Made by a program: the position numbers and the translations under genes. Shown one piece after another: positions 25,513-33,783 of a stretch of 64,000 nt of DNA. Origin of the DNA: Ga0077530 sp035565975 (GTDB taxonomy: Bacteria > Pseudomonadota > Alphaproteobacteria > Rhizobiales > Hyphomicrobiaceae); assembly GCA_035565975.1 (NCBI GenBank), contig DATMRT010000074.1, forward strand, positions 40,751 to 104,750, in the 5' to 3' direction. The stretch's first letter is position 1. Each line of letters opens with the position of its first letter. The notes below the pieces were generated by a model. It was given only the letters and a program-made list of their open reading frames with translations, did no database searches and had not been told where the DNA came from.

Positions 25513-26691
25513 CTAATGATCCGTCCTCGGCCGGTACGCGGTGACGGCAACGGCGACAATCACGGTCACCACCACCATGCCGAGCGACCACGGCAGCAGC
25601 GCGCCTTGAAAAAGGGGCAGCGTGAGAAACACCAGCAGGCTCGAGGCGAGTTGCGAGACGAAACCGACCGTCGAGGACGCGACGCCGGCGATCTCGCGAT
25701 GAGGATCGATCACGAGGCTCACGGCATTCGACATCACCACCAGGAAGGACGCGTTGTAGATCAGCATGAGCCCGGCGAAGAGGAACAAGGTGATGAGGCC
25801 GAGATGGCTCAGCAGCGCGATCACGATCGCCGTTGAGCACAGCAGGAGGGCCGCGGAGCGCGTGGCTGCCATGACGCCGAGGCGGCCGATGAGCCGCGCA
25901 TTCACGTACTGTCCCGCGACGATGCCCGCGCCGGTCGCGGCAAACATGGCGGTGAAGGCGAGGCCCTCCACATCGAAGGCATTCTTGTACAGACGCGGCG
26001 CGTTCGTGACGTAGGAAAGGATCGCGAACGAGTTGATCCCGGACAGCAGTACGAAATAGCGCGACTGGCGATGGGCGAAGACGCGGGCGATGGCGGCGCT
26101 GAGACGCGCCGGCGCAATTGCCGAGCGATCTGGTGATGCATTTGTCTCCTTGAGGCGCACCAGCACCATCGTCGCGAGACCAGCACCGTAGATCGCCATG
26201 CCGATAAAGACGCCGCGCCATTCGCCGACAACGACGAGCCCGTAGCCGACCAGCGGCGCGATGATCGGCCCGAGCGCGATCACCGAGCTCGCGAAGGCCA
26301 TGGTGCGGGCAAGCTCGGGGCCGGAATGGACATCGCGCAGGAGCGCGCGCGCGATCACCGCACCGCAGGCACTGCCGAAGCCCTGCAGCGCCCTCCCCCA
26401 GAGCGCGACGGTCAGTGTGCCGGCAGCGGCGGCGATCAGCGCGCCTATAATGTAAAGCGCGACGCCGGTCAGGATGACCGGCTTGCGCCCGAAAGCGTCC
26501 GACGCCGGCCCAAACACGAGCTGGCCGATCGCCGAGCAGAACAGAAAGACAGGGATGACAGCCTGGACGTGCTCGATCGGTGCGCCGAGGCTTCGCTCCA
26601 TGGACCAGAAGGCCGGCAGCGTGATGTCGCAGGAGAAGGCATTCAGGGCGAGCAGCAGCCCCGTGAACATGACCAGAAATGGTCGCGACAT
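25513..26691 (-). CDS. Bcr/CflA family multidrug efflux MFS transporter
   Basis: The product has 392 residues with 12 predicted membrane segments. Family signs: DITLPAFWSMERSLG near the N-terminus (DxxLPA motif), GPASDAFGRKPVILTG as the motif A loop, and RALQGFGSACGAVIARALLRD in TM4-5. Bcr/CflA proteins are proton-drug antiporters exporting bicyclomycin, chloramphenicol-like or related compounds, or cysteine; the substrate here is not known. No divergent regulator is adjacent. Confidence 0.92.
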   Translation of the reverse strand: MSRPFLVMFTGLLLALNAFSCDITLPAFWSMERSLGAPIEHVQAVIPVFLFCSAIGQLVFGPASDAFGRKPVILTGVALYIIGALIAAAAGTLTVALWGRALQGFGSACGAVIARALLRDVHSGPELARTMAFASSVIALGPIIAPLVGYGLVVVGEWRGVFIGMAIYGAGLATMVLVRLKETNASPDRSAIAPARLSAAIARVFAHRQSRYFVLLSGINSFAILSYVTNAPRLYKNAFDVEGLAFTAMFAATGAGIVAGQYVNARLIGRLGVMAATRSAALLLCSTAIVIALLSHLGLITLFLFAGLMLIYNASFLVVMSNAVSLVIDPHREIAGVASSTVGFVSQLASSLLVFLTLPLFQGALLPWSLGMVVVTVIVAVAVTAYRPRTDH

Positions 26692-26922
26692 ACGGCCCCC
26701 CGGGCTCTCGTCAGATTCTCGTCAATCGCCGGGAGCGTGTACGGACGGCCACCCTGAAGGCGCTTATAAGCGGGCGTCCGAAGGGGGGCCACGGGGCGTT
26801 TTCGCGCAGGTCATGCGCATTTCTGACGGAGCCATGACAACGCTTCGGGCGACACGGGCTCGAGCGGGCTGCTATATTGCTTCCCCTGTTTCCCCGGACC
26901 AGGACATGAGGCGAGGTACGTG

Positions 26923-28533
26923 ATGGCGAAGGCGATTCCCGCCGGGACCGTGAAGAAGATGCTCTCCGATGGCGAGGAGATCGCCCTCCTCGACGTGCGC
27001 GAGACGGGCCAGTACGCGGATGGGCATCCGTTCTTTGCTGTGCCGCTCGCCTACAGCCGCTTCGAAATCGATCTGGAACGCCTGGTGCCGCGGCGGAGCG
27101 TGCGCATTGTGCTGATGGACGACGGTGACGACGTTGCCGAACGGGCGGCGAAACGCGCCGAAGGCCTCGGCTATACGAACGTCGCGATCATGGAAGGCGG
27201 GGCGCCGGCTTGGAAAGCTGCGGGATACACGCTCTTCGATGGCGTCAACCTGCCGTCCAAGACGTTCGGCGAACTCGTCGAGATCGAGCGCCACACGCCG
27301 CGCATCAGCGCCGATGAACTCGTGGCCATGCAGAAGCGCGGCGATAATCTCGTCATCGTCGATGGCCGCACGTTCGCCGAGTACCAGAAGTTCAACATTC
27401 CGGGCGGGATAAGCTGTCCAAATGGCGAGCTCGCACTGCGCATCGACGCGATCGCGCCGGATCCCAAGACGCGGATCGTCGTCAACTGCGCCGGCCGCAC
27501 GCGCTCCATCATCGGCGCGCAAACGCTGATCGATCTCGGCGTGCCGAACGAGGTGGTGGCGCTCGAGAACGGCACGCAGGGCTGGTTTCTCGCGGGATAC
27601 GAGGTCGGGCGCGGGGCCGACAAGAAGTATCCGCAGCCGGCACTGAGCGCGGAAAAGCTCGCCGAGCGCCGCAATCGCGCCGCAGCGCATGCAGCCTCGT
27701 GCGGCGTGCGTGCCGTGACGACGGCGGACGTTGGCGCCTGGCTCGCCGATCCGCGCCGCACGACCTACCTCCTCGATGTGCGTACGGCCGAGGAGGTCGC
27801 GGCAGCGCCGCTCTCCGGCTTCGTGCACGCGCCGGGCGGACAGCTTCAGCAGGCAACGGATCAGTGGGTCGGCGTCAAAGGCGCACGCATCGTGCTCGCC
27901 GATGGCGAAGGCATCCGCGCACCGATGGTGGCAGCGTGGCTGCGCCAGCTCGGCCATGAGGCCTTCGTCCTCGAGGACCGTGACAACGCCGCGGCAATCG
28001 GAGCGGCCATTCCGGCCGATCGCCAGCCGCGCGCGCCTGGGATGTTGAAAGAGCGTGCGGCATCGCTTCACGCGGTAACACCGCAAGGCCTATCGGCGCT
28101 GCTGTGGTCCGGCGGGGGTCTCGCACTCGATCTGAGGGCGAGCCAGGATTACCGCGAGGGGCACATTCCAGGCTCGGTCTGGGCGTCGCGCCCGCGCCTT
28201 GCCAGCGCTGTGACGGACCCCGCCCAACCTATTGTGTTGATCGCCGACAGTGCGGAGGTCGCGGCGGCGGCGAGCCTCGACCTCGCCGAGCTCGGGGTGA
28301 AGGAGATTTCGATCCTCACCGGCGGTCCCAAGGCGTGGCTGGCGGACGGCCAGACATTGAACAAGACGCCCGACAGCCCGCCCGACGCCGCGCGCATCGA
28401 CTTCGTATTCCACACGCACCAGCGCCACGATGGAAACGTCGAAGCCGCTCGCGCGTATCTCGCCTGGGAGGTCGATCTCGTCAAACGCCTCGACGAGCAG
28501 GAGCGGAGCGTCTTCCGCGTCGCGCGTCACTAG
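26923..28533 (+). CDS. four-domain rhodanese-related protein
   Basis: The product has 536 residues with four rhodanese modules at roughly 8-105, 127-235, 260-355 and 370-465, plus a C-terminal helical tail. Only module 2 keeps the catalytic Cys (Cys189 in VVNCAGRTRS). The matching loops of modules 1, 3 and 4 read LMDDGDDVA, LADGEGIRA and IADSAEVAA, so these are inactive. It is likely a sulfurtransferase acting on thiosulfate or a persulfide donor, with the others as scaffold. ATG 26923 follows GCGAGG; a GTG at 26920 is possible. It stands alone, and the native sulfur acceptor is unknown. Confidence 0.88.
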   Translation: MAKAIPAGTVKKMLSDGEEIALLDVRETGQYADGHPFFAVPLAYSRFEIDLERLVPRRSVRIVLMDDGDDVAERAAKRAEGLGYTNVAIMEGGAPAWKAAGYTLFDGVNLPSKTFGELVEIERHTPRISADELVAMQKRGDNLVIVDGRTFAEYQKFNIPGGISCPNGELALRIDAIAPDPKTRIVVNCAGRTRSIIGAQTLIDLGVPNEVVALENGTQGWFLAGYEVGRGADKKYPQPALSAEKLAERRNRAAAHAASCGVRAVTTADVGAWLADPRRTTYLLDVRTAEEVAAAPLSGFVHAPGGQLQQATDQWVGVKGARIVLADGEGIRAPMVAAWLRQLGHEAFVLEDRDNAAAIGAAIPADRQPRAPGMLKERAASLHAVTPQGLSALLWSGGGLALDLRASQDYREGHIPGSVWASRPRLASAVTDPAQPIVLIADSAEVAAAASLDLAELGVKEISILTGGPKAWLADGQTLNKTPDSPPDAARIDFVFHTHQRHDGNVEAARAYLAWEVDLVKRLDEQERSVFRVARH

Positions 28534-28676
28534 GGCGCCGCGAGGTCTTGTAAGAGACTGCGCGCCGCGCCACTTGTTCCGTGTTCGCCCGTGTGCTGAA
28601 TTGTTCTTGGCGGCGGCGGCGTTGGCCGGCATGGGCTCGCAGCACGGGGCACACCGAGGGCAGGAGTTGTACCGTC

Positions 28677-29693
28677 ATGCGCTATGACGAATCGGATCGC
28701 GAAAGCAGCAACGTCGAGGATCGGCGCGGGCAAGGCGGCGGCGGTTTTCGTTTTCCTGGCGGCGGCGGCGGACGCGGCATTCAGATTCCGATCCCGATGG
28801 GGCGCGGCGGCGGCGGCTTCAGCATCACGACGCTGCTGATCATCGGCGCCATCATGCTGCTCTTCGGCATCAACCCGCTCGACCTCCTGCGCGGGGGCGG
28901 CGGCTTCAGCTTCCCCGAGATGCCGCAGAACCAGCGCGTGGACCGGCCGGGCGGCGGCACGAATCCCTTCGACATTCCGGGCTTGCCGGGAAGCCGCGAG
29001 GCGCAGCCGCAGCAGCCCGGTCAGCCGGCGCAGCGCACGGCGCGCCCCGATGACGAGGCCGCTCAGTTCGTCAAACGCGTGCTCGCCGATACCGAAGACG
29101 TCTGGGGCAAGATCTTCCAGTCGTTTGGCCGCAAATATCAAGAGCCGCGGCTCGTGATGTTTTCGGGCGGGACCAACTCGGCGTGCGGTCAGGGTGTCGC
29201 GCAGATGGGGCCCTTCTACTGCCCGCTCGACCGGAAGGTCTACATCGACCTCTCCTTCTTCAACGAGCTCGATAGGAAGTTCGGCGCGCCGGGCGATTTC
29301 GCGCAGGCCTATGTTGTTGCGCACGAGGTCGGCCATCATGTGCAGAATCTGCTCGGCATTGCGGAGAAGGTGCAGGACGCCAAGCAGCGCATTCCGGAGC
29401 GGCAGGCCAATGCCCTCCAGGTGCGCATGGAGTTGCAGGCGGATTGCCTTGCAGGCGTTTGGGCCTCGGTCAACGATCAGCTCAAGAAGCGCCTGCAGCC
29501 GGGCGACGTCGAAGAGGGTCTGCGCGCTGCGTCGGCGATCGGCGACGACATGATCCAGCGGAAGATGACCGGTCGCGTCATGCCCGAAGGCTTCACGCAC
29601 GGCTCGTCGGAGCAGCGTGTGCGCTGGTTCAAGCGTGGTCTCGAGTCCGGCCAGATCCGGGACTGCGATACCTTCAACGCCAGCAGCCTTTAA
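28677..29693 (+). CDS. YpfJ-type neutral zinc metallopeptidase
   Basis: The product has 338 residues. A Gly-rich N-terminus (GGGGFRFPGGGGG) precedes one membrane segment (ITTLLIIGAIMLLFGI), and a zinc-peptidase domain follows. The zinc motif HEVGHH has His216, Glu217 and His220. ACGQGVAQMGPFYCPLDRKVYID and LQADCLAGVWA are conserved in the family, Glu/Asp of the latter being the third ligand region. It is membrane-anchored, and the substrate is unknown. The start at 28677 has AGGAG upstream. The SAM-methyltransferase gene follows after 24 bases, likely in the same transcript. Confidence 0.92.
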   Translation: MRYDESDRESSNVEDRRGQGGGGFRFPGGGGGRGIQIPIPMGRGGGGFSITTLLIIGAIMLLFGINPLDLLRGGGGFSFPEMPQNQRVDRPGGGTNPFDIPGLPGSREAQPQQPGQPAQRTARPDDEAAQFVKRVLADTEDVWGKIFQSFGRKYQEPRLVMFSGGTNSACGQGVAQMGPFYCPLDRKVYIDLSFFNELDRKFGAPGDFAQAYVVAHEVGHHVQNLLGIAEKVQDAKQRIPERQANALQVRMELQADCLAGVWASVNDQLKKRLQPGDVEEGLRAASAIGDDMIQRKMTGRVMPEGFTHGSSEQRVRWFKRGLESGQIRDCDTFNASSL

Positions 29694-29717
29694 GGAGTGG
29701 TCCGCAGCCGCTCGCCT

Positions 29718-30674
29718 ATGTCCAAGCCCCGCTTCAGCAACGAGCCCGCAGCACCGCGCGCCGCTACGGCGGCGCCCGCGCTCAGCCTCATCGAGAGCAA
29801 CGGCTTTGCGGACTACCGGCTGATCGACAGCGGCAACGGCCGCAAGCTCGAACGCTTCGGGAAGATCATCGTCGACCGTCCCGAGCCGCAGGCGCTGTGG
29901 CGTCCGCTGGCTGAGGAAAAAGCCTGGACCGGCGCGCACGCCGTCTTCTCCGCGAACGACGATGAGGAGAGCGGTCGCTGGCGGACGAACAAGCCGGTGC
30001 CCGAAAGCTGGCCGGTGCGGCTCGAGGATGTCGTCACGCTCACGTGCCGTCTCAGTGCCTTCCGCCATCTCGGCATATTTCCCGAGCAGCTCCCGCATTG
30101 GCGCTGGATGATGGCAGCTCTGAAGCAGCAGACCGGCGTTGAGCGCCCGCGCGTGCTCAATCTCTTTGCCTACACGGGCGCCGCAACGCTGCTCGCGGCG
30201 CACGCGGACGCCGAGGTCACGCATGTCGATGCCTCGAAGAAGGCGATCACCTGGGCGCGCGAGAACCAGACGGCGTCCGGTCTCAAGGATGCGCCCGTGC
30301 GCTGGATGCTGGAGGATGCGCGCAAGTTCGTGCAGCGCGAGGTGCGTCGCGGCCGGCAGTACGACGTGATCCTCGTCGATCCGCCGAAGTTCGGGCGTGG
30401 ACCGAACAACGAGACGTGGGATCTTTTCATCGACCTTCCCGACATGCTGCGCAATTGCGCGACGCTGCTCGCGGGACCGCGCAGCGCACTCATCCTCACG
30501 GCTTATGCGATCCGCGCCTCGGCCTTGATGCTCGACCAGCTCTGCCGCGAAGCACTTGCCGAGAAGGGCGGTCGCTTCGAGAGCGGCGAACTCGCCATCC
30601 GCGAGGAATCCGGCGCGCGCGCGGTGCCGACGTCATTGTTCACGCGCTGGTGCGGCGATGACCTCGAGATCTGA
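29718..30674 (+). CDS. class I SAM-dependent methyltransferase, RlmI/RlmK-like (rRNA?)
   Basis: The product has 318 residues. Motif I NLFAYTGAATLLAAHA, then VDASKKAITWARENQ, and motif IV VDPPKFGRGPNNETWDLF fit the COG1092/RlmI-type cytosine-C5 or guanine-N2 23S rRNA methyltransferase group. The N-terminal PUA domain of E. coli RlmI is absent, and the N-terminal part is a short beta domain. The substrate is therefore a guess. ATG 29718 is about 20 bases after an AAGGAG, so an upstream alternative start is possible. Its last 17 bases overlap the TrmH-family gene. Confidence 0.88.
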   Translation: MSKPRFSNEPAAPRAATAAPALSLIESNGFADYRLIDSGNGRKLERFGKIIVDRPEPQALWRPLAEEKAWTGAHAVFSANDDEESGRWRTNKPVPESWPVRLEDVVTLTCRLSAFRHLGIFPEQLPHWRWMMAALKQQTGVERPRVLNLFAYTGAATLLAAHADAEVTHVDASKKAITWARENQTASGLKDAPVRWMLEDARKFVQREVRRGRQYDVILVDPPKFGRGPNNETWDLFIDLPDMLRNCATLLAGPRSALILTAYAIRASALMLDQLCREALAEKGGRFESGELAIREESGARAVPTSLFTRWCGDDLEI

Positions 30675-31497
30675 CCGCGGCTCGCCGCCGGCTTCGCGCG
30701 TCATCACGAGCCTCACCAACGACCGCGTGAAGCTGATCCGCTCGCTCGACATGCGCAAGGCACGACGCGAAACGGGCCTGTTCGTTGCCGAGGGCGCTTC
30801 CGTGCTCATGACGGCGCGCGAGAACGGCTGGCGGCCGCAGATCCTCGTGCATGGCGCGGAGGCGCGCGATGGGGCTGCGCACCGCGATCTCATCGATTGG
30901 GCGCTCCGCGAAGGGACCGAGGGCCTGGAGGTTTCGCGCGCGGTGCTGGAGAAGCTCGCGGCGAAGGAAAACCCGCAGAACCTCATGGGCGTGTTCGAGC
31001 AGCGCTGGTCGACGCTGCCGGAAGTGAAATCGCTCGCGAAGTCGGCGCTCTGGGTGGCGCTCGACGAGATCCGCGATCCGGGTAATCTCGGCACCATCGT
31101 CCGCACGGTCGACGCGGTCGGCGCCGATGGCGTCATCCTCGTCGGCAACTGCTGCGATCCCTACCAGCGCGAGGCCGTGCGCGCGACCATGGGCTCGCTC
31201 TTCGCCGTGCCGCTCGCGAAGGTGGAGCGCGCGGCATTCGTCGACTGGGCCAAGACGTGGCCGGGCGATCGCATCGGCACGCACCTCGATGCGGCCACCG
31301 ACTATCGCAACGGCGGCTACGAGGGTCCGTCACTGCTGGTCATGGGCCGCGAAGGCCCCGGCATGTCGGACGAGGTGGCGGCCGTCTGCAATCACCTCGT
31401 GAAGATCCCGATGGCGGGCAAGCTCGATTCGCTCAACCTCGCCGTCGCCACAGCGCTGATGCTCTACGAGATCAAGCGGCCGGCCTTAAAGCTGTAG
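30658..31497 (+). CDS. TrmH/SpoU-family RNA methyltransferase
   Basis: The product has 279 residues. The N-terminal substrate-binding part (SLTNDRVKLIRSLDMRKAR) is followed by a knotted SPOUT domain: ALDEIRDPGNLGTIVRTVDA, LLVMGREGPGMSDEVA and KIPMAGKLDSLNLAVATALMLYE, the three SpoU motifs. It 2'-O-methylates tRNA or 23S rRNA ribose. The resemblance is to the RlmB-like group, but the target nucleotide cannot be told from sequence. ATG 30658 overlaps the end of the preceding methyltransferase, so the two form a coupled pair of RNA-modifying enzymes. Confidence 0.92.
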   Translation: MTSRSDRGSPPASRVITSLTNDRVKLIRSLDMRKARRETGLFVAEGASVLMTARENGWRPQILVHGAEARDGAAHRDLIDWALREGTEGLEVSRAVLEKLAAKENPQNLMGVFEQRWSTLPEVKSLAKSALWVALDEIRDPGNLGTIVRTVDAVGADGVILVGNCCDPYQREAVRATMGSLFAVPLAKVERAAFVDWAKTWPGDRIGTHLDAATDYRNGGYEGPSLLVMGREGPGMSDEVAAVCNHLVKIPMAGKLDSLNLAVATALMLYEIKRPALKL

Positions 31498-31502
31498 CTA
31501 AC

Positions 31503-31626
31503 TCCCCCCCCTCCCCCTACTTCACGGGGAGAGGGTCGGGGTGAGGGGCGGCGGCATACGCAAACGTTTCAGCAGGCGTCCGCCCCTCATCCTAACCTTC
31601 TCCCCGTGAAGGACGGGGAGAAGGGA
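31503..31626. repeat. palindromic intergenic element of CTTCACGGGGAG type
   Basis: The left arm (ACTTCACGGGGAGAGGGTCGG with GTGAGGGGCGG further in) is matched by CCGCCCCTCATCC and TTCTCCCCGTGAAGG on the right, enclosing a centre around GGCATACGCAAACGTTTCAGC. It lies between the convergent trmH-like and pepF genes, spans about 124 bases and can fold into one long hairpin. Its core differs from the GCAGAAC family. Confidence 0.75.
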
Positions 31627-31647
31627 CATGGCGCGCGCGTAGCGAAC

Positions 31648-33450
31648 TCAAACCACCTTATCCATCTTCTCCAACTCGTCGATCATGCCTTCGATGACCG
31701 AGAGGCCCTTCTTCCAGAAATTCGGATCGGCGGCATTGAGGCCGAACGGCGCCAGCAGCTCGGTATGGTGCTTCGAGCCGCCGGCCTTGAGCATGTCGAA
31801 ATACTTCTCGACGAAGCCAGGGTGCGCCTCCTGATAGAGCCCGTAGAGCGAGTTCACGAGGCAGTCGCCGAATGCATACGCATAGACGTAGAACGGCGAA
31901 TGGATGAAGTGCGGGATGTAGGACCAGAAGACCTCATACCCGGGCTTCAGCTCGATCGCCGGGCCTAAGCTCTCGCCCTGCACCGACATCCAGAGCTCGC
32001 CAAGCTTGTCCGACGTCAGCTCGCCCTCGCGGCGCGCCATATGAACCTTGCGTTCAAAGGTGTAAAACGCGATCTGGCGCACGACCGTGTTGATCATGTC
32101 CTCGACCTTCTGCGCCATGAGCGCCTTTCGCTCGCGCGGATCGGGCGTCGCCGCAAGAAGCGCGCGGAAGGTCAGCATCTCGCCGAACACCGAGGCGGTC
32201 TCGGCGAGCGTCAGCGGCGTCGGCGCGAGGAGCGGTCCCTGCGGCGCCGCCAGCACCTGATGGACACCGTGGCCAAGCTCGTGCGCGAGCGTCATCACGT
32301 CGCGCGGCTTGCCTTGGTAGTTGAGCAGGATGTAGGGGTGCGCCGAGGGCGTCGTCGGATGCGAGAAGGCACCTGACGCCTTGCCCTCGCGCACCGGCGC
32401 GTCGATCCAGCCCTTGTTGAAGAACGGCATCGCGATCTCGGCCATGCGCGGCGAGAAGCCGGCATAAGCATCGAGCACGATCCGCTCGGCATCCTTCCAC
32501 GTGTAGAGCTGGTCGGGTTTGTCGGGAAGCGGCGCATTGCGATCCCAATGCGCGAGCTTGTCCATGCCGAGCCAGCGCGCCTTCATGATGTAGTAGCGAT
32601 GCGAGATGCGGGGGTAGGCATCACGCACGGCGCTCACCAGCGCTTCGACCACCTCCGCCTCGACACGATTCGCGAGGTGACGCGAATCCGCGACGTCCTT
32701 GTAGCCGCGCCAGCGGTCGGAGATCTCCTTGTCCTTGGCGAGCGTGTTGGTGATCAGCGTGAAGAGGCGGATGTTATTCTTGAAGACTTTCGCGAGCGCC
32801 TCTGCACCAGCCTGACGCCGGGCGCTCTCGGGATGCATGAGGAGGTTGAGCGTCGGCTCGAGGCTCAAGGGCTTGGCCTCGCCCTCGACCTCGAAGCGCA
32901 GCGCCGCCATGGTCTCGTTGAACAGGCGGTCCCAGGCGGCGCGCGAGGTCGTCGCCTTCTCGACGAAGAGCCGCTCGAGCTGCTCCTCGAGCTGATAGGG
33001 CTTTTCCTTGCGCAGATCGGCGAACCACGGCGCGTAGCGCTTGAGTTCGGGATGTTTCAACGCGGCATCGAGCACCGCATCGTCGATCTGGTTCATCTCG
33101 AGCTCGAAAAAGACGAGCTCCGTCGAGATCGCCGTGATCTTCGTCTGCATGTCGCCGAAGAACTTGGCGCGATCGGGATCGGAGGTATTGGCGTAGTAGA
33201 GAAGCCCCGAGTACGACGCGATGCGGCCGATCACGTCGGCGAGCTTCTCATAGGCCTTGAGGGCAGCGGCCAGCGCGGCGCCGTCGCCGCCGAGCGCGGC
33301 GAGCTTGCCTTGGTACGCCGCGCGAATACGGGCCGCTTCGTCGGCGGCCCAGGCGAGGTCGCGCTTCAACTCCGCCGAGTCGGTGCCGGGATAGAGGTCG
33401 CGGAGGTCCCATTCCGGCATGGAGCCGAGGGCGGCGTCGCTGGTGCTCAT
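31648..33450 (-). CDS. pepF: M3 family oligoendopeptidase F
   Basis: The product has 600 residues. ATG 33450 (MSTSDAALGSMPEWDLRDLY) has GGGAG upstream; the frame above to 33582 is not homologous. The zinc motif HELGH is at residues 390-394, with the third ligand Glu in TLAETASVFGEML about 25 residues on. It is a cytoplasmic oligopeptidase that degrades short peptides, with the usual alphaproteobacterial PepF length. It is divergent from the NtrC-type regulator across a 333-base region. Confidence 0.96.
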   Translation of the reverse strand: MSTSDAALGSMPEWDLRDLYPGTDSAELKRDLAWAADEAARIRAAYQGKLAALGGDGAALAAALKAYEKLADVIGRIASYSGLLYYANTSDPDRAKFFGDMQTKITAISTELVFFELEMNQIDDAVLDAALKHPELKRYAPWFADLRKEKPYQLEEQLERLFVEKATTSRAAWDRLFNETMAALRFEVEGEAKPLSLEPTLNLLMHPESARRQAGAEALAKVFKNNIRLFTLITNTLAKDKEISDRWRGYKDVADSRHLANRVEAEVVEALVSAVRDAYPRISHRYYIMKARWLGMDKLAHWDRNAPLPDKPDQLYTWKDAERIVLDAYAGFSPRMAEIAMPFFNKGWIDAPVREGKASGAFSHPTTPSAHPYILLNYQGKPRDVMTLAHELGHGVHQVLAAPQGPLLAPTPLTLAETASVFGEMLTFRALLAATPDPRERKALMAQKVEDMINTVVRQIAFYTFERKVHMARREGELTSDKLGELWMSVQGESLGPAIELKPGYEVFWSYIPHFIHSPFYVYAYAFGDCLVNSLYGLYQEAHPGFVEKYFDMLKAGGSKHHTELLAPFGLNAADPNFWKKGLSVIEGMIDELEKMDKVV

Positions 33451-33783
33451 GAGCGGTCTCCCGAATCTGGTTGCCGTCTTCTTCACCCACAATTGTTGCA
33501 TTGCGGGGCGCTGGCAAGGCGGGCGGACGGTGCGACGTTGCAGCCCGCCCCGGCGCCACGCAGGATTCGAGTTGTATTTCAATAGCCTCCGCGACCGAAG
33601 GGCGGCCGCGCACGAAGAGTTGGCGGAAAAAATTCAAAAGCGATCGTTTCGCAACGATCCATTTACCCCACTGGGGCACTCTCGCGTCCGTGAGTAAGCC
33701 GCGCCTGAGGATCTGTCCGAATTTGGGCCCTGCCCCGGACGGATCGTTTGGCCGGCCTACGTGTCCCGTAATGTTGCGTGAGT
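33451..33783. other. divergent promoter region with a 7-bp hairpin
   Basis: This 333-base gap separates pepF and the sigma-54-type regulator. A perfect inverted repeat GATCGTT-TCGC-AACGATC lies at 33642-33659, about 125 bases before the regulator start. I see no coding frame. No -24/-12 GG-N10-GC motif is obvious. Confidence 0.5.
33642..33659. promoter_or_regulatory. perfect inverted repeat, possible operator
   Basis: GATCGTT, TCGC loop, AACGATC. It sits in the pepF/regulator divergent region; a single half GGATCGTTTGGCC recurs at about 33740. Function unproven. Confidence 0.4.
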
